A DNA stretch of 64,000 nucleotides from Pseudolysobacter antarcticus. Lineage in GTDB: Bacteria > Pseudomonadota > Gammaproteobacteria > Xanthomonadales > Rhodanobacteraceae. Position 1 is the first letter of the stretch; every line of letters begins with the position of its first letter. The stretch is taken from the NCBI RefSeq assembly GCF_004168365.1, contig NZ_CP035704.1, positions 4,340,001 through 4,404,000 on the forward strand, given 5' to 3'. The position numbers and the translations under genes are program-made. Below, piece by piece: positions 9,180-18,558 of this stretch. The notes below the pieces were generated by a model that was given only the letters and a program-made list of their open reading frames with translations, searched no databases and was not told the origin of the DNA.

Positions 9180-9932
9180 TCAAACCCGATACCCGCGATG
9201 AATCGCGACTATCCCCGCCGATAAATTTCGCACATCCACGCGCGCAAATCCGGCTTGCTCCAGCATGCCTTTCAACACCGCCTGATTTGGATGTTTGCGG
9301 ATCGATTCGGCGAGGTATTGATAGCTGTCGGCATCGTTGGCAAACAGTTTGCCAAGGCGCGGCAGAATCTTGAACGAATGGAAATCGTATAACGGCTTGA
9401 GAAATTCGGCGCGCACTTCGGAAAATTCCAGCACCAGCACACGTCCGCCGATCTTCAGCACGCGATGCATTTCGCCGAGCGCTTTTTGTTTGTCGGTGAC
9501 GTTGCGCAGGCCGAACGCGATCGTGACGCAATCGAAACTCTTGTCGGGGAACGGCAGCGCCTCGGCATTCAGTTGTGCGAACTGCAAATTGCCGTGCAGG
9601 CCACGATCGAGCAGGCGATCACGACCAACGCCGAGCATCGCGCCGTTGATATCGCCAACAACAACGTTGCCGCGCGGGCCGACGCGCGGCAACATCAGCG
9701 CCGCGATATCGCCGGTGCCGCCTGCGAGATCAAGCACGCTGTCGCCTTCGCACACACCGCTAGTGCTGGTGAAATAGCGTTTCCAGATCCGATGCACGCC
9801 GAACGACATGAGATCGTTCATCAGATCGTATTTGCTCGCGACCGAGGAAAATACCTGACCGACGAGCTGCTGTTTCTGCTCGACCGGAACGTCGCGAAAG
9901 CCGAAGTGGGTAGTGGGTTTTTGATCGTCCAT
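9180..9932 (-). CDS. ubiE: Demethylmenaquinone/ubiquinone C-methyltransferase UbiE
   Basis: This 250-residue SAM-dependent methyltransferase carries the UbiE N-terminal signature [11 protein letters not shown] and [17 protein letters not shown] (residues 27-43), SAM-binding motif [11 protein letters not shown] (67-76), and the family motif AFGLRNV. The C-terminal HRGYRV ends the protein normally. UbiE methylates the ring of demethylmenaquinone and of the ubiquinone intermediate DDMQ in respiratory quinone synthesis. Length matches the family. DUF971 encoded nearby on the same strand is a frequent neighbour of ubiE in proteobacteria. Confidence 0.96.
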   Translation of the reverse strand: MDDQKPTTHFGFRDVPVEQKQQLVGQVFSSVASKYDLMNDLMSFGVHRIWKRYFTSTSGVCEGDSVLDLAGGTGDIAALMLPRVGPRGNVVVGDINGAMLGVGRDRLLDRGLHGNLQFAQLNAEALPFPDKSFDCVTIAFGLRNVTDKQKALGEMHRVLKIGGRVLVLEFSEVRAEFLKPLYDFHSFKILPRLGKLFANDADSYQYLAESIRKHPNQAVLKGMLEQAGFARVDVRNLSAGIVAIHRGYRV

Positions 9933-10022
9933 GGGCGAATGGTAGCAGGCCCGCCGGAGTCGGGCAGCAGATGCAGAGGTTGACCAGCAAACTTTCCGCC
10001 ACTGTGGCGTGGTAGCGCGATA

Positions 10023-12122
10023 TCAGGGAGGGTTTCCCCAACCCAACGCGTACACCCTGGCGTCGATATCGCCGCGCGCTTGAACTTCAATGCCGAGGGC
10101 GTCGGTATCTTGCGGTGCGGTTGCAAAATTCAGGAGCTCGCGCTGATCGGCGTCCGCAGTCGGCGGCAGGTTTCCACTACCGAGCGTGCGCAATGAAGCG
10201 CCGGATTTATCCAGCGCGAAGACTTTCCATCGCAAGCCGGCATCGCGCGTTTTTGCCTGCAGCTGATAATCGATCCAGATATTTTTGCTGCGCGCCACAT
10301 CGAACGGCGTGCCAGCAATAAATGTAGTCGGCGCATGGATGCCATACGCCGGCCAATCGTCTAGCCGTATCGAAGTCTTGTATGCCGTACCCGCGAGAAC
10401 CACGGCGGGAATCGCGTAATGTCCTGCGACGACAACCGTATCCGCTCGCGCCTGGGCGGGTATTTTCGCCCATGCCGCCGCAGGCACGCTGGTATGCCCG
10501 GACAGAATCAAACGTCGATCGGCCAACCACGACTCGCGCAGGTAGAGCCGTGCGAGCAGACCGGTATCGGCAGCGTAAATTCGCAACTTCGATTCTGGGC
10601 AGATCACCCGCGCCACGGGTGTGCCGAACGCGGTATCCAGCAGCGCAGGATCGAGGCCACTTTCCTCGATAAATTCAAATGAAGGCGCCGCCGCCTTATT
10701 GCTGGGTGCAAACCAGTCGAGGTTGAGATTCAAATACGCATGCGGCTTGAGATTCGGCAACAGCGGCGCGACCACCAGATCGGGAATTTGCGCCATGCGC
10801 GACATCGCGTTCCAGTATTGGGCGAAGCCGAAATGCAATTGATATTTTTGCTGCGCCTGACGAATACACGCAAGCTGCGATGTGTGGAAATCGAACAAAC
10901 GCTCGGGCTCGAGCGTGATCGTCGCGGCGAGGATGCCGGCACATACCACAATCGCACCGGCGATGATGTGCGCGCTGCGTTTTTGCCAGACTGCAATGAC
11001 TGCCGGGGTTATCAAGATCGCCAGCATCACGCCCGACAATGCCAGGCTTTGGTCGTAGCGGAAATCGCGCAACGCGGTATGTCGCGCAAGCACAACGACG
11101 GCCACCAACGGCAGCAGAATCGAGCCCGCAACAAACACACCGAGCACTGCGAATTTTTGCTGCGCATCGACTATCGATATCGCGTTGCGCCGATGCCACG
11201 CACGCGCACAGCACCAGATCAAAGCGCCGAACGCGATGAACTCGTAACTCGCAGAAACCGGATCGGTCGAAGCCAATGTTGCGAAGTCGCGCGTCACCAT
11301 CACGGCGCCGCCGCCACCCCGCCATAACGCGGTGTCGCCGCTGGCATGGATGCCGAGAAAATTGTAATCGCACAGCCGTCGGATCACTTCGGACAGCAGT
11401 AGCAGCGAGGCGAGCACAATCGCCATTTTTATCCGCCAGCGCCGCCAGCGCTGATCGCCGGGCAAGCAGACCAACAGCAACGCCGGCGCGATGAATTGCA
11501 ACGCGAACAGCCGATCCGAAATCAACATGCCCACGCTCAGCACCGCCAGAAAAACCAGCGTCGTGTTATCCGTGCGGCGCTGGCCGCGCAACAACAAACC
11601 TAGCCCGACCACCGCACCCAGATAGGTGCCTGCATGGTTGTTCGGCAAGAAAACGTAACTGTGAAAATACTGAAACCAGCCGCTCTCGACCGTTGCACCG
11701 ATCGCGGTTGTGATAAGCCAGATCAATATCCACAGCAGCCAGACGATGCGCCCGTGCGACTCATGCAACAACCGCAAAATCCAGCGCACAGCGAGCAAAT
11801 ACAGCGCCGCTTGAATCACCGCATAAACATAGATCGCATGAAACAGATTGCCGATCGCAGCGTAGATACCCCAGATCAATAATTGATCAGGCAGCCAGAA
11901 TGGTGCTTCGGGAAAGACCCATGCGTCGAATCGGCCGCGATGCCGTACCAGATCATCGAACAACACATACGGCATGACGCTGTCGGAGTTCAGCGCTGCG
12001 GCGGCGCCAGCGTGCGAAAAATACAGCGCGGCGGTGTATGCCGTCACGATCAATACCAGCAACAGATCCAGCACGAGGATGGCATACCGCTGAAACAACG
12101 TCGGGATAGTTTGCTCGGTCAT
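10023..12122 (-). CDS. Large integral membrane protein, unknown (699 aa)
   Basis: The first 420 residues form about 10-12 hydrophobic helices (for example LVLDLLLVLIVTAYTAALYF at 13-32), followed by a soluble C-terminal region of about 280 residues. The architecture, multiple membrane spans then a globular part with aromatic and Asp-rich segments, resembles membrane glycosyltransferases or polysaccharide-related proteins, but no diagnostic motif is recognised. It lies downstream of the DUF971 gene by 49 bases and of a second large glycosyltransferase-like membrane protein (12531-14069), so the two may act in one envelope glycosylation pathway. That functional link is inference. Confidence 0.75.
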   Translation of the reverse strand: MTEQTIPTLFQRYAILVLDLLLVLIVTAYTAALYFSHAGAAAALNSDSVMPYVLFDDLVRHRGRFDAWVFPEAPFWLPDQLLIWGIYAAIGNLFHAIYVYAVIQAALYLLAVRWILRLLHESHGRIVWLLWILIWLITTAIGATVESGWFQYFHSYVFLPNNHAGTYLGAVVGLGLLLRGQRRTDNTTLVFLAVLSVGMLISDRLFALQFIAPALLLVCLPGDQRWRRWRIKMAIVLASLLLLSEVIRRLCDYNFLGIHASGDTALWRGGGGAVMVTRDFATLASTDPVSASYEFIAFGALIWCCARAWHRRNAISIVDAQQKFAVLGVFVAGSILLPLVAVVVLARHTALRDFRYDQSLALSGVMLAILITPAVIAVWQKRSAHIIAGAIVVCAGILAATITLEPERLFDFHTSQLACIRQAQQKYQLHFGFAQYWNAMSRMAQIPDLVVAPLLPNLKPHAYLNLNLDWFAPSNKAAAPSFEFIEESGLDPALLDTAFGTPVARVICPESKLRIYAADTGLLARLYLRESWLADRRLILSGHTSVPAAAWAKIPAQARADTVVVAGHYAIPAVVLAGTAYKTSIRLDDWPAYGIHAPTTFIAGTPFDVARSKNIWIDYQLQAKTRDAGLRWKVFALDKSGASLRTLGSGNLPPTADADQRELLNFATAPQDTDALGIEVQARGDIDARVYALGWGNPP

Positions 12123-12171
12123 GCCGGTGGCTACACCGCGTTATCCGGCCCGCGTGAAAAGGCGCGTCGGG

Positions 12172-12534
12172 TTACGACCCACGCGCATGCCCGGCTTGCT
12201 CCAGCGCCGCAAGGTACTGCTGCTGATATTCGACCTGATGGATGCCAAGATCGTACAAGGTGCTCCACGAAAAAATGCCGGTATCGTGGCCATCGTCGAA
12301 GCGCAGCAGCACGCCATAGTTGCCCATCGGCTCGATCGCGCTGATGTTGACGTGCTGCTTGTTCAGTTGCAGCACACGCTGGCCCGGGCCGTGGCCTTGC
12401 ACTTCCGCGCTCGGCGAATGGACGCGAAGATATTCGCACGGCAGACGAAAAGTTTCGCCGCTGTCGAAGCTGACTTCGAGCGCGTGCGAGGCACGATGCA
12501 GGACGATATTGGTAACTCGTGGAGCGTTGCTCAT
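12172..12534 (-). CDS. DUF971 protein (gamma-butyrobetaine hydroxylase-like N-terminal domain)
   Basis: The 120-residue protein matches DUF971: an N-terminal strand pattern IVLHRASHALEVSFDSGETF, then LPCEYLRVHSPSAEVQGHG, and the conserved C-terminal GIFSWSTLYDLG. DUF971 proteins are stand-alone versions of the small N-terminal domain of gamma-butyrobetaine hydroxylase; some have been linked to iron-sulfur metabolism, but a precise role here is not shown. Its start overlaps the stop of the preceding membrane protein gene by ATGA, implying translational coupling. Confidence 0.9.
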   Translation of the reverse strand: MSNAPRVTNIVLHRASHALEVSFDSGETFRLPCEYLRVHSPSAEVQGHGPGQRVLQLNKQHVNISAIEPMGNYGVLLRFDDGHDTGIFSWSTLYDLGIHQVEYQQQYLAALEQAGHARGS

Positions 12535-14069
12535 GGCGCAGGTGTGATCGATGTATCGGAAGGGGTGGAAGTCGTTTCACGCGGTATCGCCAGGCCCATG
12601 CCGAACTGGCTGCCGATCACGCGATAATTGGCCTGCAGCCATTGTCGGATCGGCTCGGAAGGCGTGGCCAGTTGCCAGGTGTAGTCATCAATCACCACCA
12701 TATTGGGCGGCTTTTTCTGCAGCTGTCCGAGAACCAAACTCGACAGCCGCGGACTCAGACTGTAACCGTAGTTGCCAAACGTCAGCCACAGATTCATCAC
12801 GCCGGTGGGTGGTTCTTTTTCGGCGTAACGATAAATGCCTGGCAACATGCCGTATACAAACAGGGTTTGCTCCGGCTTCAACCGCGAACGCAACTGCAAG
12901 CCGAGATCGGCGCAATCGACAAAGGTCGAGCCGTATTTGCGATCACTCCATGCGCGCGCATCGAGCCGGTATTGCGGCAGCACACGGTATCCGCCCCATG
13001 CAGCGAGGAAAACAATCAGCGCGAGCGTGCCGATGCGTTTGTCGCGCAAGGCATCCAGCATCAAGGCCACGGCGAAACACACCAGCGGCAACAACAATTG
13101 ATAATAGTGCGGGAAAAACCGCCCCGGCATCGCCATCGCGATGTGCGTACCGAGCAGCCAGACCAGATAACCCAGCCAGAGCTGACGCCGATCACCGCCC
13201 AGCCCCAGCAGCGCCGCCGCTACCGACGCAAACAATATCAGTGCATGCGGAATGAAAAATTGCGGCAACAGATAATCAGCGCTGTAAGCACTGAGCAGGT
13301 TCGCGACCCAGCCGCGACCGGCATGCCGCACATATTCGCCGGGATAGACGAACAGCATTTGCCACGCTTCGGCAAAATTACCATTCAACCAGAACCAGCC
13401 GAGCAGCAAAGCCCAGCTGATCGCGCCGATCGCCGCGATCAGTGCGATCTGGATAAATCCATTGCGCCGTGCTTCGACCAGCGGGAATGTGCGCGCCAGA
13501 TGCACCAACGCGAGCAATGCCACGGGCGCAATCACTACCGGCTTGTACAGACTCGCCAGCGCGAACAACAACCCGCACATGATGGTTTGCGTGCGCGCGA
13601 TTCGTTGCGCCGGCAATCCCCACAACAGCGCCACGCCCCAGACCATCGCGGCGTTGATGAATACTTCGGTGTTCGGCTGATTCGCCTGCACGTCGAGATC
13701 GGAACACAACAACGTCCAGCACGCCGCCGCCGCGATGCCGAGCCACGGGCGCTGTAAAGAACGCGCACCGAGCCAATACAATCCGAGCAGCGTCGCAATC
13801 GCCGCCACCACACCAAGCAGATACGCCTGCGCCGGCCCCATGCCGACGACGAACTCGGCCAGCGCATAAGTCACAAAGACGGCGGGCGGCTTGATGTCGA
13901 CCAGATCGGTATAAAGCGACCGACCTTGCAACAGGTAATGGCCGATCCACGCGTAGATATCCAGATCGCGTTCCAGCGGCTCGGAATACGTATGCAGCCG
14001 CATGCAGACAATCGCGGCCGCGAACAGCAGCAGCAAGATCAGGTGCACACGATATTCGGTCCAACGCAT
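12531..14069 (-). CDS. GT39/ArnT-like membrane glycosyltransferase
   Basis: From the start at 14069 the product is 512 residues, with GGAG eight bases upstream. The frame is open to 14501, but that extension would run antisense across arsR. The N-terminal helix is followed by the acidic loop ERDLDIYAWIGHYLLQG and then YTDLVDIKPPAVF, the pattern of the first periplasmic loop of GT39/ArnT/PMT-type enzymes that use polyprenyl-phosphate sugars. About ten further membrane helices follow, and a C-terminal soluble part begins near residue 400 (ARAWSDRKYGSTF). It probably transfers a sugar on the periplasmic side of the inner membrane; donor and acceptor are unknown. It is divergent from the ars operon. 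Confidence 0.82.
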   Translation of the reverse strand: MRWTEYRVHLILLLLFAAAIVCMRLHTYSEPLERDLDIYAWIGHYLLQGRSLYTDLVDIKPPAVFVTYALAEFVVGMGPAQAYLLGVVAAIATLLGLYWLGARSLQRPWLGIAAAACWTLLCSDLDVQANQPNTEVFINAAMVWGVALLWGLPAQRIARTQTIMCGLLFALASLYKPVVIAPVALLALVHLARTFPLVEARRNGFIQIALIAAIGAISWALLLGWFWLNGNFAEAWQMLFVYPGEYVRHAGRGWVANLLSAYSADYLLPQFFIPHALILFASVAAALLGLGGDRRQLWLGYLVWLLGTHIAMAMPGRFFPHYYQLLLPLVCFAVALMLDALRDKRIGTLALIVFLAAWGGYRVLPQYRLDARAWSDRKYGSTFVDCADLGLQLRSRLKPEQTLFVYGMLPGIYRYAEKEPPTGVMNLWLTFGNYGYSLSPRLSSLVLGQLQKKPPNMVVIDDYTWQLATPSEPIRQWLQANYRVIGSQFGMGLAIPRETTSTPSDTSITPAP

Positions 14070-14182
14070 GAGCCACTCCGGGCATGGGCAAAATCGCGGT
14101 GCGCAAGAGTAACGTAGCGCTGCGGATTGCGCACGGAGCTTTGCTTTGAACATCGCCCCGGCAATGCAGGTGAATTTGCATC

Positions 14183-14218
14183 GTTTCCATATTTCTATCA
14201 TTATAGAAATATGGAAAC
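14183..14218 (+). promoter_or_regulatory. Palindromic ArsR-type operator overlapping the arsR start
   Basis: Perfect 16-base arms (14183-14198 and 14203-14218) flank a 4-base centre, with the core ATTTCTAT ... ATAGAAAT. AT-rich palindromes of this form are typical ArsR/SmtB family operators. The right arm covers the arsR ATG (14211). A weak -35-like TTGCAT (14176-14181) spaced 17 bases from CATTAT (14199-14204) would start transcription close to the ATG, so the message may be leaderless. No Shine-Dalgarno sequence is visible, which agrees with that reading. Confidence 0.8.
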
Positions 14219-14567
14219 AAAATCCGCACTCAAGGCTTTGTCTGCGCTCGCGCAGGGTTCGCGCCTCACGATCTTCCGTCATCTGGTGGAGATCGGACCC
14301 GATGGCGCGTTTGCCGGACGCATCGCCGAAGCGCTCGGTATCTCGCCCGCGGTGCTGTCGTTTCACCTGAAGGAACTCAGCCACGCCGGACTCGTCGAGA
14401 GCGAACCCGACGGACGTTTTGTGCGTTACGCCGCGAGTTTCGCGACGATGAACGCCTTGATCGCCTACCTCACCGAAAACTGTTGCGGCGGCCAACCGCA
14501 ACTGTGCGCCGAACCCTGCGCACCGGCCAAAAAATCGCGGCCGCGCGTGCGCAAGGCGACGCGCTGA
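14211..14567 (+). CDS. arsR: ArsR-family arsenic-responsive repressor
   Basis: The 118-residue winged-helix repressor carries the ArsR helix-turn-helix (IAEALGISPAVLSFHLKELS, residues 38-57) and wing (LVESEPDGRFVRY). The metalloid-binding cysteines are not in the helix-turn-helix as in the plasmid R773 type but near the C-terminus: Cys91, Cys92, Cys99 and Cys103. That layout resembles the Acidithiobacillus ferrooxidans type of ArsR. Binding of As(III) should release it from the operator that overlaps its start. The stop overlaps the aqpS start (TGATG). It is first in arsR-aqpS-arsC-arsH and divergent from a membrane glycosyltransferase gene. Confidence 0.93.
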   Translation: METKSALKALSALAQGSRLTIFRHLVEIGPDGAFAGRIAEALGISPAVLSFHLKELSHAGLVESEPDGRFVRYAASFATMNALIAYLTENCCGGQPQLCAEPCAPAKKSRPRVRKATR

Positions 14568-15232
14568 TGTCGCGCCAGGAATGGCTCGCGGAATTCGCCG
14601 GCACGGCGACGCTGCTGATGATCGTGGTCGGCTCCGGCATCATGGGTGAGCAGCTCGCGCACGGTAATGCCGCCATCGCGCTGCTGGCGAATTCGCTCGC
14701 CACGGGTGCGGGCCTGTATGTGCTGATCACGCTGCTGGGCCCGATCTCCGGCGCGCATTTCAATCCGCTGGTCAGCCTGATGATGTGGTGGCGCGGCGAG
14801 AGTTCGAGTGTGCAGTTATTCGCCTATATCGCCGCGCAAATTACCGGCGCGATCATCGGCGTATGGCTGGTCCATGTGATGTTCGATCTACCGATGCTGC
14901 AAGTCGGCATCAAGCCGCGCGCGGGCGCTGGACAATGGCTCAGCGAAATCATCGCAACGACCGGATTGCTGGTCACGATCCTGCTCGGCTTGCGTGCGCG
15001 CGCCGATGCGATTCCAGCGCTGGTCGGCAGCTACATCATGGCGGCGTACTGGTTCACCGCATCGACCTCATTCGCCAATCCTGCGGTCACTATCGCGCGT
15101 GCATTGACGACGACTTTCGCCGGCATTCGTCCCGCCGACGTGCCCGGTTTTATCGCGGCTCAACTCGTCGCGACCGCGCTCGTACTGATGGCCGCGCGAT
15201 GGCTGCGTCCGTCTGTCGCGAACACCGCATGA
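14567..15232 (+). CDS. aqpS: AqpS-type aquaglyceroporin for arsenite efflux
   Basis: The 221-residue product is a six-helix MIP channel. The first half-helix motif is NPL (66-68, in GAHFNPLVS) and the second is NPA (171-173, in SFANPAVTIAR). The Arg that normally follows the second NPA in aquaporins is Val174, as I recall for Sinorhizobium meliloti AqpS; this widens the pore. Placement between arsR and arsC supports arsenite conduction down its gradient after arsenate reduction, replacing an ArsB or Acr3 pump, neither of which is present in the window. The start at 14567 is preferred because it overlaps the arsR stop and opens with a typical MIP N-terminus. Confidence 0.92.
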   Translation: MSRQEWLAEFAGTATLLMIVVGSGIMGEQLAHGNAAIALLANSLATGAGLYVLITLLGPISGAHFNPLVSLMMWWRGESSSVQLFAYIAAQITGAIIGVWLVHVMFDLPMLQVGIKPRAGAGQWLSEIIATTGLLVTILLGLRARADAIPALVGSYIMAAYWFTASTSFANPAVTIARALTTTFAGIRPADVPGFIAAQLVATALVLMAARWLRPSVANTA

Positions 15233-15266
15233 CCCGTTCATTCATTCCGCATAAACGAGTATTGCC

Positions 15267-15692
15267 ATGCCCGATATCGTCGTTTACCACAACCCTGCCT
15301 GCGGTACCTCGCGTAACACGTTGGCAATGATCCGAAACGCCGGCATCGAACCGCAGGTAATCGAATATCTCCAGACGCCGCCAAGCCGCACGACGCTGGT
15401 TTCGTTGCTCGAACGCATGCAGATTTCCGCGCGCGGACTACTGCGCGAGAAAGGCACGCCGTTTCTCGAACTTGGTCTGGACAATCTCGCGATGAGCGAT
15501 GACCAACTGATCGATGCGATGCTGTCGCATCCGATATTGATCAATCGCCCGATCGTGGTTTCGCCGCTGGGCGTGCGCCTGTGTCGTCCGTCCGAACTCG
15601 TGCTGGAGCTGCTACCGAAACCGCAGCAAGCCGCGTTCAGCAAGGAAGATGGCGAGGTCGTGATCGATGCCAACGGCCAGCGGCTGGTCTGA
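15267..15692 (+). CDS. arsC: Arsenate reductase (glutaredoxin-dependent ArsC)
   Basis: This 141-residue protein begins [19 protein letters not shown], with catalytic Cys12 in the [12 protein letters not shown] motif of the E. coli R773-type, glutathione/glutaredoxin-coupled arsenate reductases. Further conserved segments are [28 protein letters not shown] and LCRPSE, the last containing arsenate-binding Arg residues. Length is normal for the family. It converts As(V) to As(III), the substrate of the upstream AqpS channel. Confidence 0.96.
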   Translation: MPDIVVYHNPACGTSRNTLAMIRNAGIEPQVIEYLQTPPSRTTLVSLLERMQISARGLLREKGTPFLELGLDNLAMSDDQLIDAMLSHPILINRPIVVSPLGVRLCRPSELVLELLPKPQQAAFSKEDGEVVIDANGQRLV

Positions 15693-15696
15693 TTTC

Positions 15697-16452
15697 ATGC
15701 AACTTCGCCAGCTTAGCGATCCCGCTATCCTACCCGCGCTCGACGCGAAATATGCGCAGCGAAATCCGGCGTGGTCGCTCGGGCCGAACGATCCGCCGCC
15801 GCGCATTCTGTTGTTGTATGGCTCGCTACGCGAACGTTCGTTCTCACGGCTCGCTACCGAAGAAGCCGCACGCCTGCTGCAGTTTTTCGGTGCCGAAACA
15901 CGCATCTTCGATCCGGCCGACTTGCCATTTCCCGACCAGGTTGCCGGCGATGCGCACCCGGCCATACAAGAATTGCGCGAGCATTCGTTGTGGTCGGAGG
16001 GCCAGGTCTGGTGCAGCCCCGAACGTCACGGTCAGATCACCGGTTTGATCAAGGCGCAGATCGATCATCTGCCGCTCAGCATGGGCTCGTTGCGACCGAC
16101 GCAAGGCCGCACGCTCGCGGTGATGCAAGTATCCGGCGGCTCGCAAAGTTTCAACGCGGTCAACACGCTGCGCCTGCTCGGGCGCTGGATGCGCATGTTC
16201 ACGATTCCGAATCAGTCGAGCGTGGCGATGGCGTACAAGGAGTTCGACGACGCTGGTCGCATGAAGCCGTCGAGCTATTACGATCGCATCGTCGATGTGA
16301 TGGAAGAGTTGGTGCGCTTCACGATACTCACGCGACCGCATACCGCGCAATTGACCGATCGTTATTCCGAGCGCAAGGCGGCTGGAGAAAAAATGGATGC
16401 GAGTGGCAAGCTCGCAGCGGCGGCTGGCGTGATCAGTACCGCATCGGTCTGA
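15697..16452 (+). CDS. arsH: ArsH NADPH-dependent FMN reductase / organoarsenical oxidase
   Basis: The protein (251 residues from 15697) shows the flavodoxin-like ArsH core: [16 protein letters not shown] (phosphate-binding loop), [20 protein letters not shown], and [21 protein letters not shown]. ArsH enzymes oxidise trivalent methylated or aromatic arsenicals to less toxic pentavalent forms using NADPH and FMN. The start at 15697 comes four bases after the arsC stop; an in-frame ATG at 15667 would overlap arsC by 26 bases and is possible. This is the last gene of the operon and converges on hslU. Confidence 0.95.
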   Translation: MQLRQLSDPAILPALDAKYAQRNPAWSLGPNDPPPRILLLYGSLRERSFSRLATEEAARLLQFFGAETRIFDPADLPFPDQVAGDAHPAIQELREHSLWSEGQVWCSPERHGQITGLIKAQIDHLPLSMGSLRPTQGRTLAVMQVSGGSQSFNAVNTLRLLGRWMRMFTIPNQSSVAMAYKEFDDAGRMKPSSYYDRIVDVMEELVRFTILTRPHTAQLTDRYSERKAAGEKMDASGKLAAAAGVISTASV

Positions 16453-16476
16453 TCGCGCCAGCACAAGATCGCCTAG

Positions 16477-17814
16477 CTACAAAATATATCGGCTCAGATC
16501 TTCGTTTTCGGCAAGGCTGGCGAGATGTTTATCGACATAGGCCGCGTCGATCGTATGCGTATCACCACTGCGATCCGGCGCCTCGAACGACAGCGTATCG
16601 AGCAGGCGTTCTAGCACCGTATGCAACCGCCGCGCGCCGATATTTTCGGTGCGCTCGTTGACCTGAAACGCGATCTCGGCGAGTCGGCGCACGCCGTCGT
16701 CACTGAAAGTGAGCGTGACGCCTTCGGTCGCGAGCAATGCGCTGTATTGTTTGGTCAGCGCATTGTGTGGCTCGCTGAGGATACGGCGGAAATCATCGAC
16801 GGTCAGCGCGCTGAGTTCGACGCGGATCGGAAAACGTCCTTGCAATTCGGGAATCAAATCCGACGGCTTGGCGATATGAAACGCGCCCGAGGCGATGAAC
16901 AAAATATGATCGGTCTTGATGATGCCGTGTTTGGTCGACACCGCCGAACCTTCGACCAGCGGCAGCAGATCGCGCTGCACGCCTTCGCGTGAAATGCCTG
17001 CGCCGCCCCATTCCGAACGCTGGCAAACCTTGTCGATTTCGTCGATGAAAACAATGCCGTTCTGCTCGCACGCATGCATCGCCTGCTGCTTGATTTCTTC
17101 CTCGTCGATGAGCTTGCCGGCTTCTTCCTCGACCAGCACGCTGCGCGCGAGTTTTACCGGCATGCGCCGCTGCTGGGTCTTGCCGCTGCCCATCGACTGG
17201 AACATGCCGCGCAGTTGCGAGGCCATTTCTTCCATGCCCGGCGGCGTCTGGATATCGACGCCGACATTCATCTGCACTTCGAATTCCAGTTCGCGATCAT
17301 CGAGTTCGCCGGCGCGCAATTGCCGGCGCAGTTTCTGCCGCGTTTCGTTATCGCGTGTGTCGGTCGGCATCGGTTCGTTGGCGAACCCGGGTGCGTTACG
17401 GCGCGGCAATAGCAGATCGAGAATGCGTTCTTCCGCGGCTTCCTCGGCCTGGCTGCGGATACGTGACTTGGCGCGTTCACGCGTCATTTTCAACGCCGCA
17501 TCGGCGAGATCGCGAATGATCGATTCGACATCCTTGCCGACGTAACCGACCTCGGTGAACTTGGTCGCTTCGACCTTGATGAACGGCGCGTTGGCGAGTG
17601 CCGCGAGGCGCCGTGCGATCTCGGTTTTGCCGACGCCGGTCGGGCCGATCATGAGGATATTTTTCGGCGTGACTTCGTCGCGCAGTGCGGGTTCGAGTTG
17701 CATGCGCCGCCAGCGATTTCGCAGCGCGATCGCGACCGCGCGTTTGGCCGGATTCTGGCCGATGATGAAGCGATCCAGTTCCTGGACGATTTCGCGAGGA
17801 GTCATTTCAGACAT
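16477..17814 (-). CDS. hslU: HslU, ATPase subunit of HslUV protease
   Basis: From [17 protein letters not shown] the product is 445 residues, the usual HslU length. Walker A is GPTGVGKTE, Walker B is VFIDEIDKV, the sensor and arginine-finger region is in [14 protein letters not shown], and the C-terminal tail EDLSRYIL is the HslV-activating end. The frame is open 24 codons upstream, but the earlier Met codons give a non-homologous extension; GGAAC before 17814 supports the chosen start. HslU unfolds substrates and feeds them to HslV. It follows hslV by 72 bases. Confidence 0.97.
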   Translation of the reverse strand: MSEMTPREIVQELDRFIIGQNPAKRAVAIALRNRWRRMQLEPALRDEVTPKNILMIGPTGVGKTEIARRLAALANAPFIKVEATKFTEVGYVGKDVESIIRDLADAALKMTRERAKSRIRSQAEEAAEERILDLLLPRRNAPGFANEPMPTDTRDNETRQKLRRQLRAGELDDRELEFEVQMNVGVDIQTPPGMEEMASQLRGMFQSMGSGKTQQRRMPVKLARSVLVEEEAGKLIDEEEIKQQAMHACEQNGIVFIDEIDKVCQRSEWGGAGISREGVQRDLLPLVEGSAVSTKHGIIKTDHILFIASGAFHIAKPSDLIPELQGRFPIRVELSALTVDDFRRILSEPHNALTKQYSALLATEGVTLTFSDDGVRRLAEIAFQVNERTENIGARRLHTVLERLLDTLSFEAPDRSGDTHTIDAAYVDKHLASLAENEDLSRYIL

Positions 17815-17886
17815 TTTCTGTTCCATGATTTTCATCGACAAGACGCATCTGCCGCGCCGCGTTTGCGACGCCGCTCGATGCGCCAA

Positions 17887-18420
17887 TCAAAGCTCTTCGA
17901 TGGTGATGTTGTGATTGGTGTAGATGCAGATATCGGCGGCGATGCCGAGCGCCTTTTCGACGATGCCGCGCGCATCGAGATCGCTGTTTTCGAGCAGCGC
18001 TTTCGCTGCGGCCTGCGCATACGGGCCGCCCGAACCAATCGCGATCACGCCGTTCTCGGGCTCGAGTACATCGCCGTTGCCCGAGATGATCAGCGAACTG
18101 CTGTGATCAGCCACCGCGAGCAGCGCCTCAAGCCGGCCAAGGCGGCGATCGGTACGCCAATCCTTCGCCAGTTCAACCGCTGCGCGCACGAGTTGACCGC
18201 CGTGTTTTTCGAGCTTGGTTTCGAACAATTCGAACAAGGTGAACGCATCCGCCGTGGCGCCGGCGAAACCGGCGAGAATGTCGCCCTTGCCGAGCCGTCG
18301 CACCTTGCGCGCGTTCGCTTTCATCACGGTATGGCCGAGCGTGACCTGACCATCGCCGCCGATCACGACCTTGCCGTTCTTGCGTACCGAAACAATCGTG
18401 GTGCCGTGAAACTGTTGCAT
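17887..18420 (-). CDS. hslV: HslV, peptidase subunit of HslUV protease
   Basis: The 177-residue subunit begins [19 protein letters not shown]. The catalytic N-terminal nucleophile Thr must be exposed by removal of the short MQQFHG prefix, as in other proteobacterial HslV with this prefix. Conserved [25 protein letters not shown] and [18 protein letters not shown] are present. The frame is open upstream, but those residues are unlike HslV. A possible heat-shock promoter lies about 75 bases upstream. Confidence 0.97.
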   Translation of the reverse strand: MQQFHGTTIVSVRKNGKVVIGGDGQVTLGHTVMKANARKVRRLGKGDILAGFAGATADAFTLFELFETKLEKHGGQLVRAAVELAKDWRTDRRLGRLEALLAVADHSSSLIISGNGDVLEPENGVIAIGSGGPYAQAAAKALLENSDLDARGIVEKALGIAADICIYTNHNITIEEL

Positions 18421-18495
18421 GGTCTGGCCTTTATTCCTGGTCGTTAGCGGTGCTTTATCGCCGTGTTTTTTGAGCACGATGCAGCAGTTTCAGAT

Positions 18496-18522
18496 GTTAT
18501 GGGCGACTACGCCGAAAACAAG
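18496..18522 (-). promoter_or_regulatory. Possible sigma-32-like heat-shock promoter for hslVU
   Basis: Reading the minus strand, CTTGTTT (18522-18516) and GCCCATAAC (18504-18496) are separated by 11 bases. They resemble the sigma-32 consensus CTTGAAA and CCCCATnT. The predicted start would leave a leader of roughly 70 bases before hslV. Location upstream of a classical heat-shock operon raises the plausibility of an otherwise imperfect match. Confidence 0.35.
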
Positions 18523-18558
18523 TCGCGGCGTCATGTGCAAGATTTTTTTCCGTCACAC

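Noticed and set aside
12519-13757. Plus-strand open frame (412 codons) opposite the GT39-like gene
   Set aside because: The product is an Arg/Gln-rich shadow without motifs; the minus-strand membrane protein is far better supported.
14070-14501. N-terminal extension of the GT39-like protein
   Set aside because: It would run antisense through arsR and its operator and has no family similarity; a ribosome site precedes 14069.
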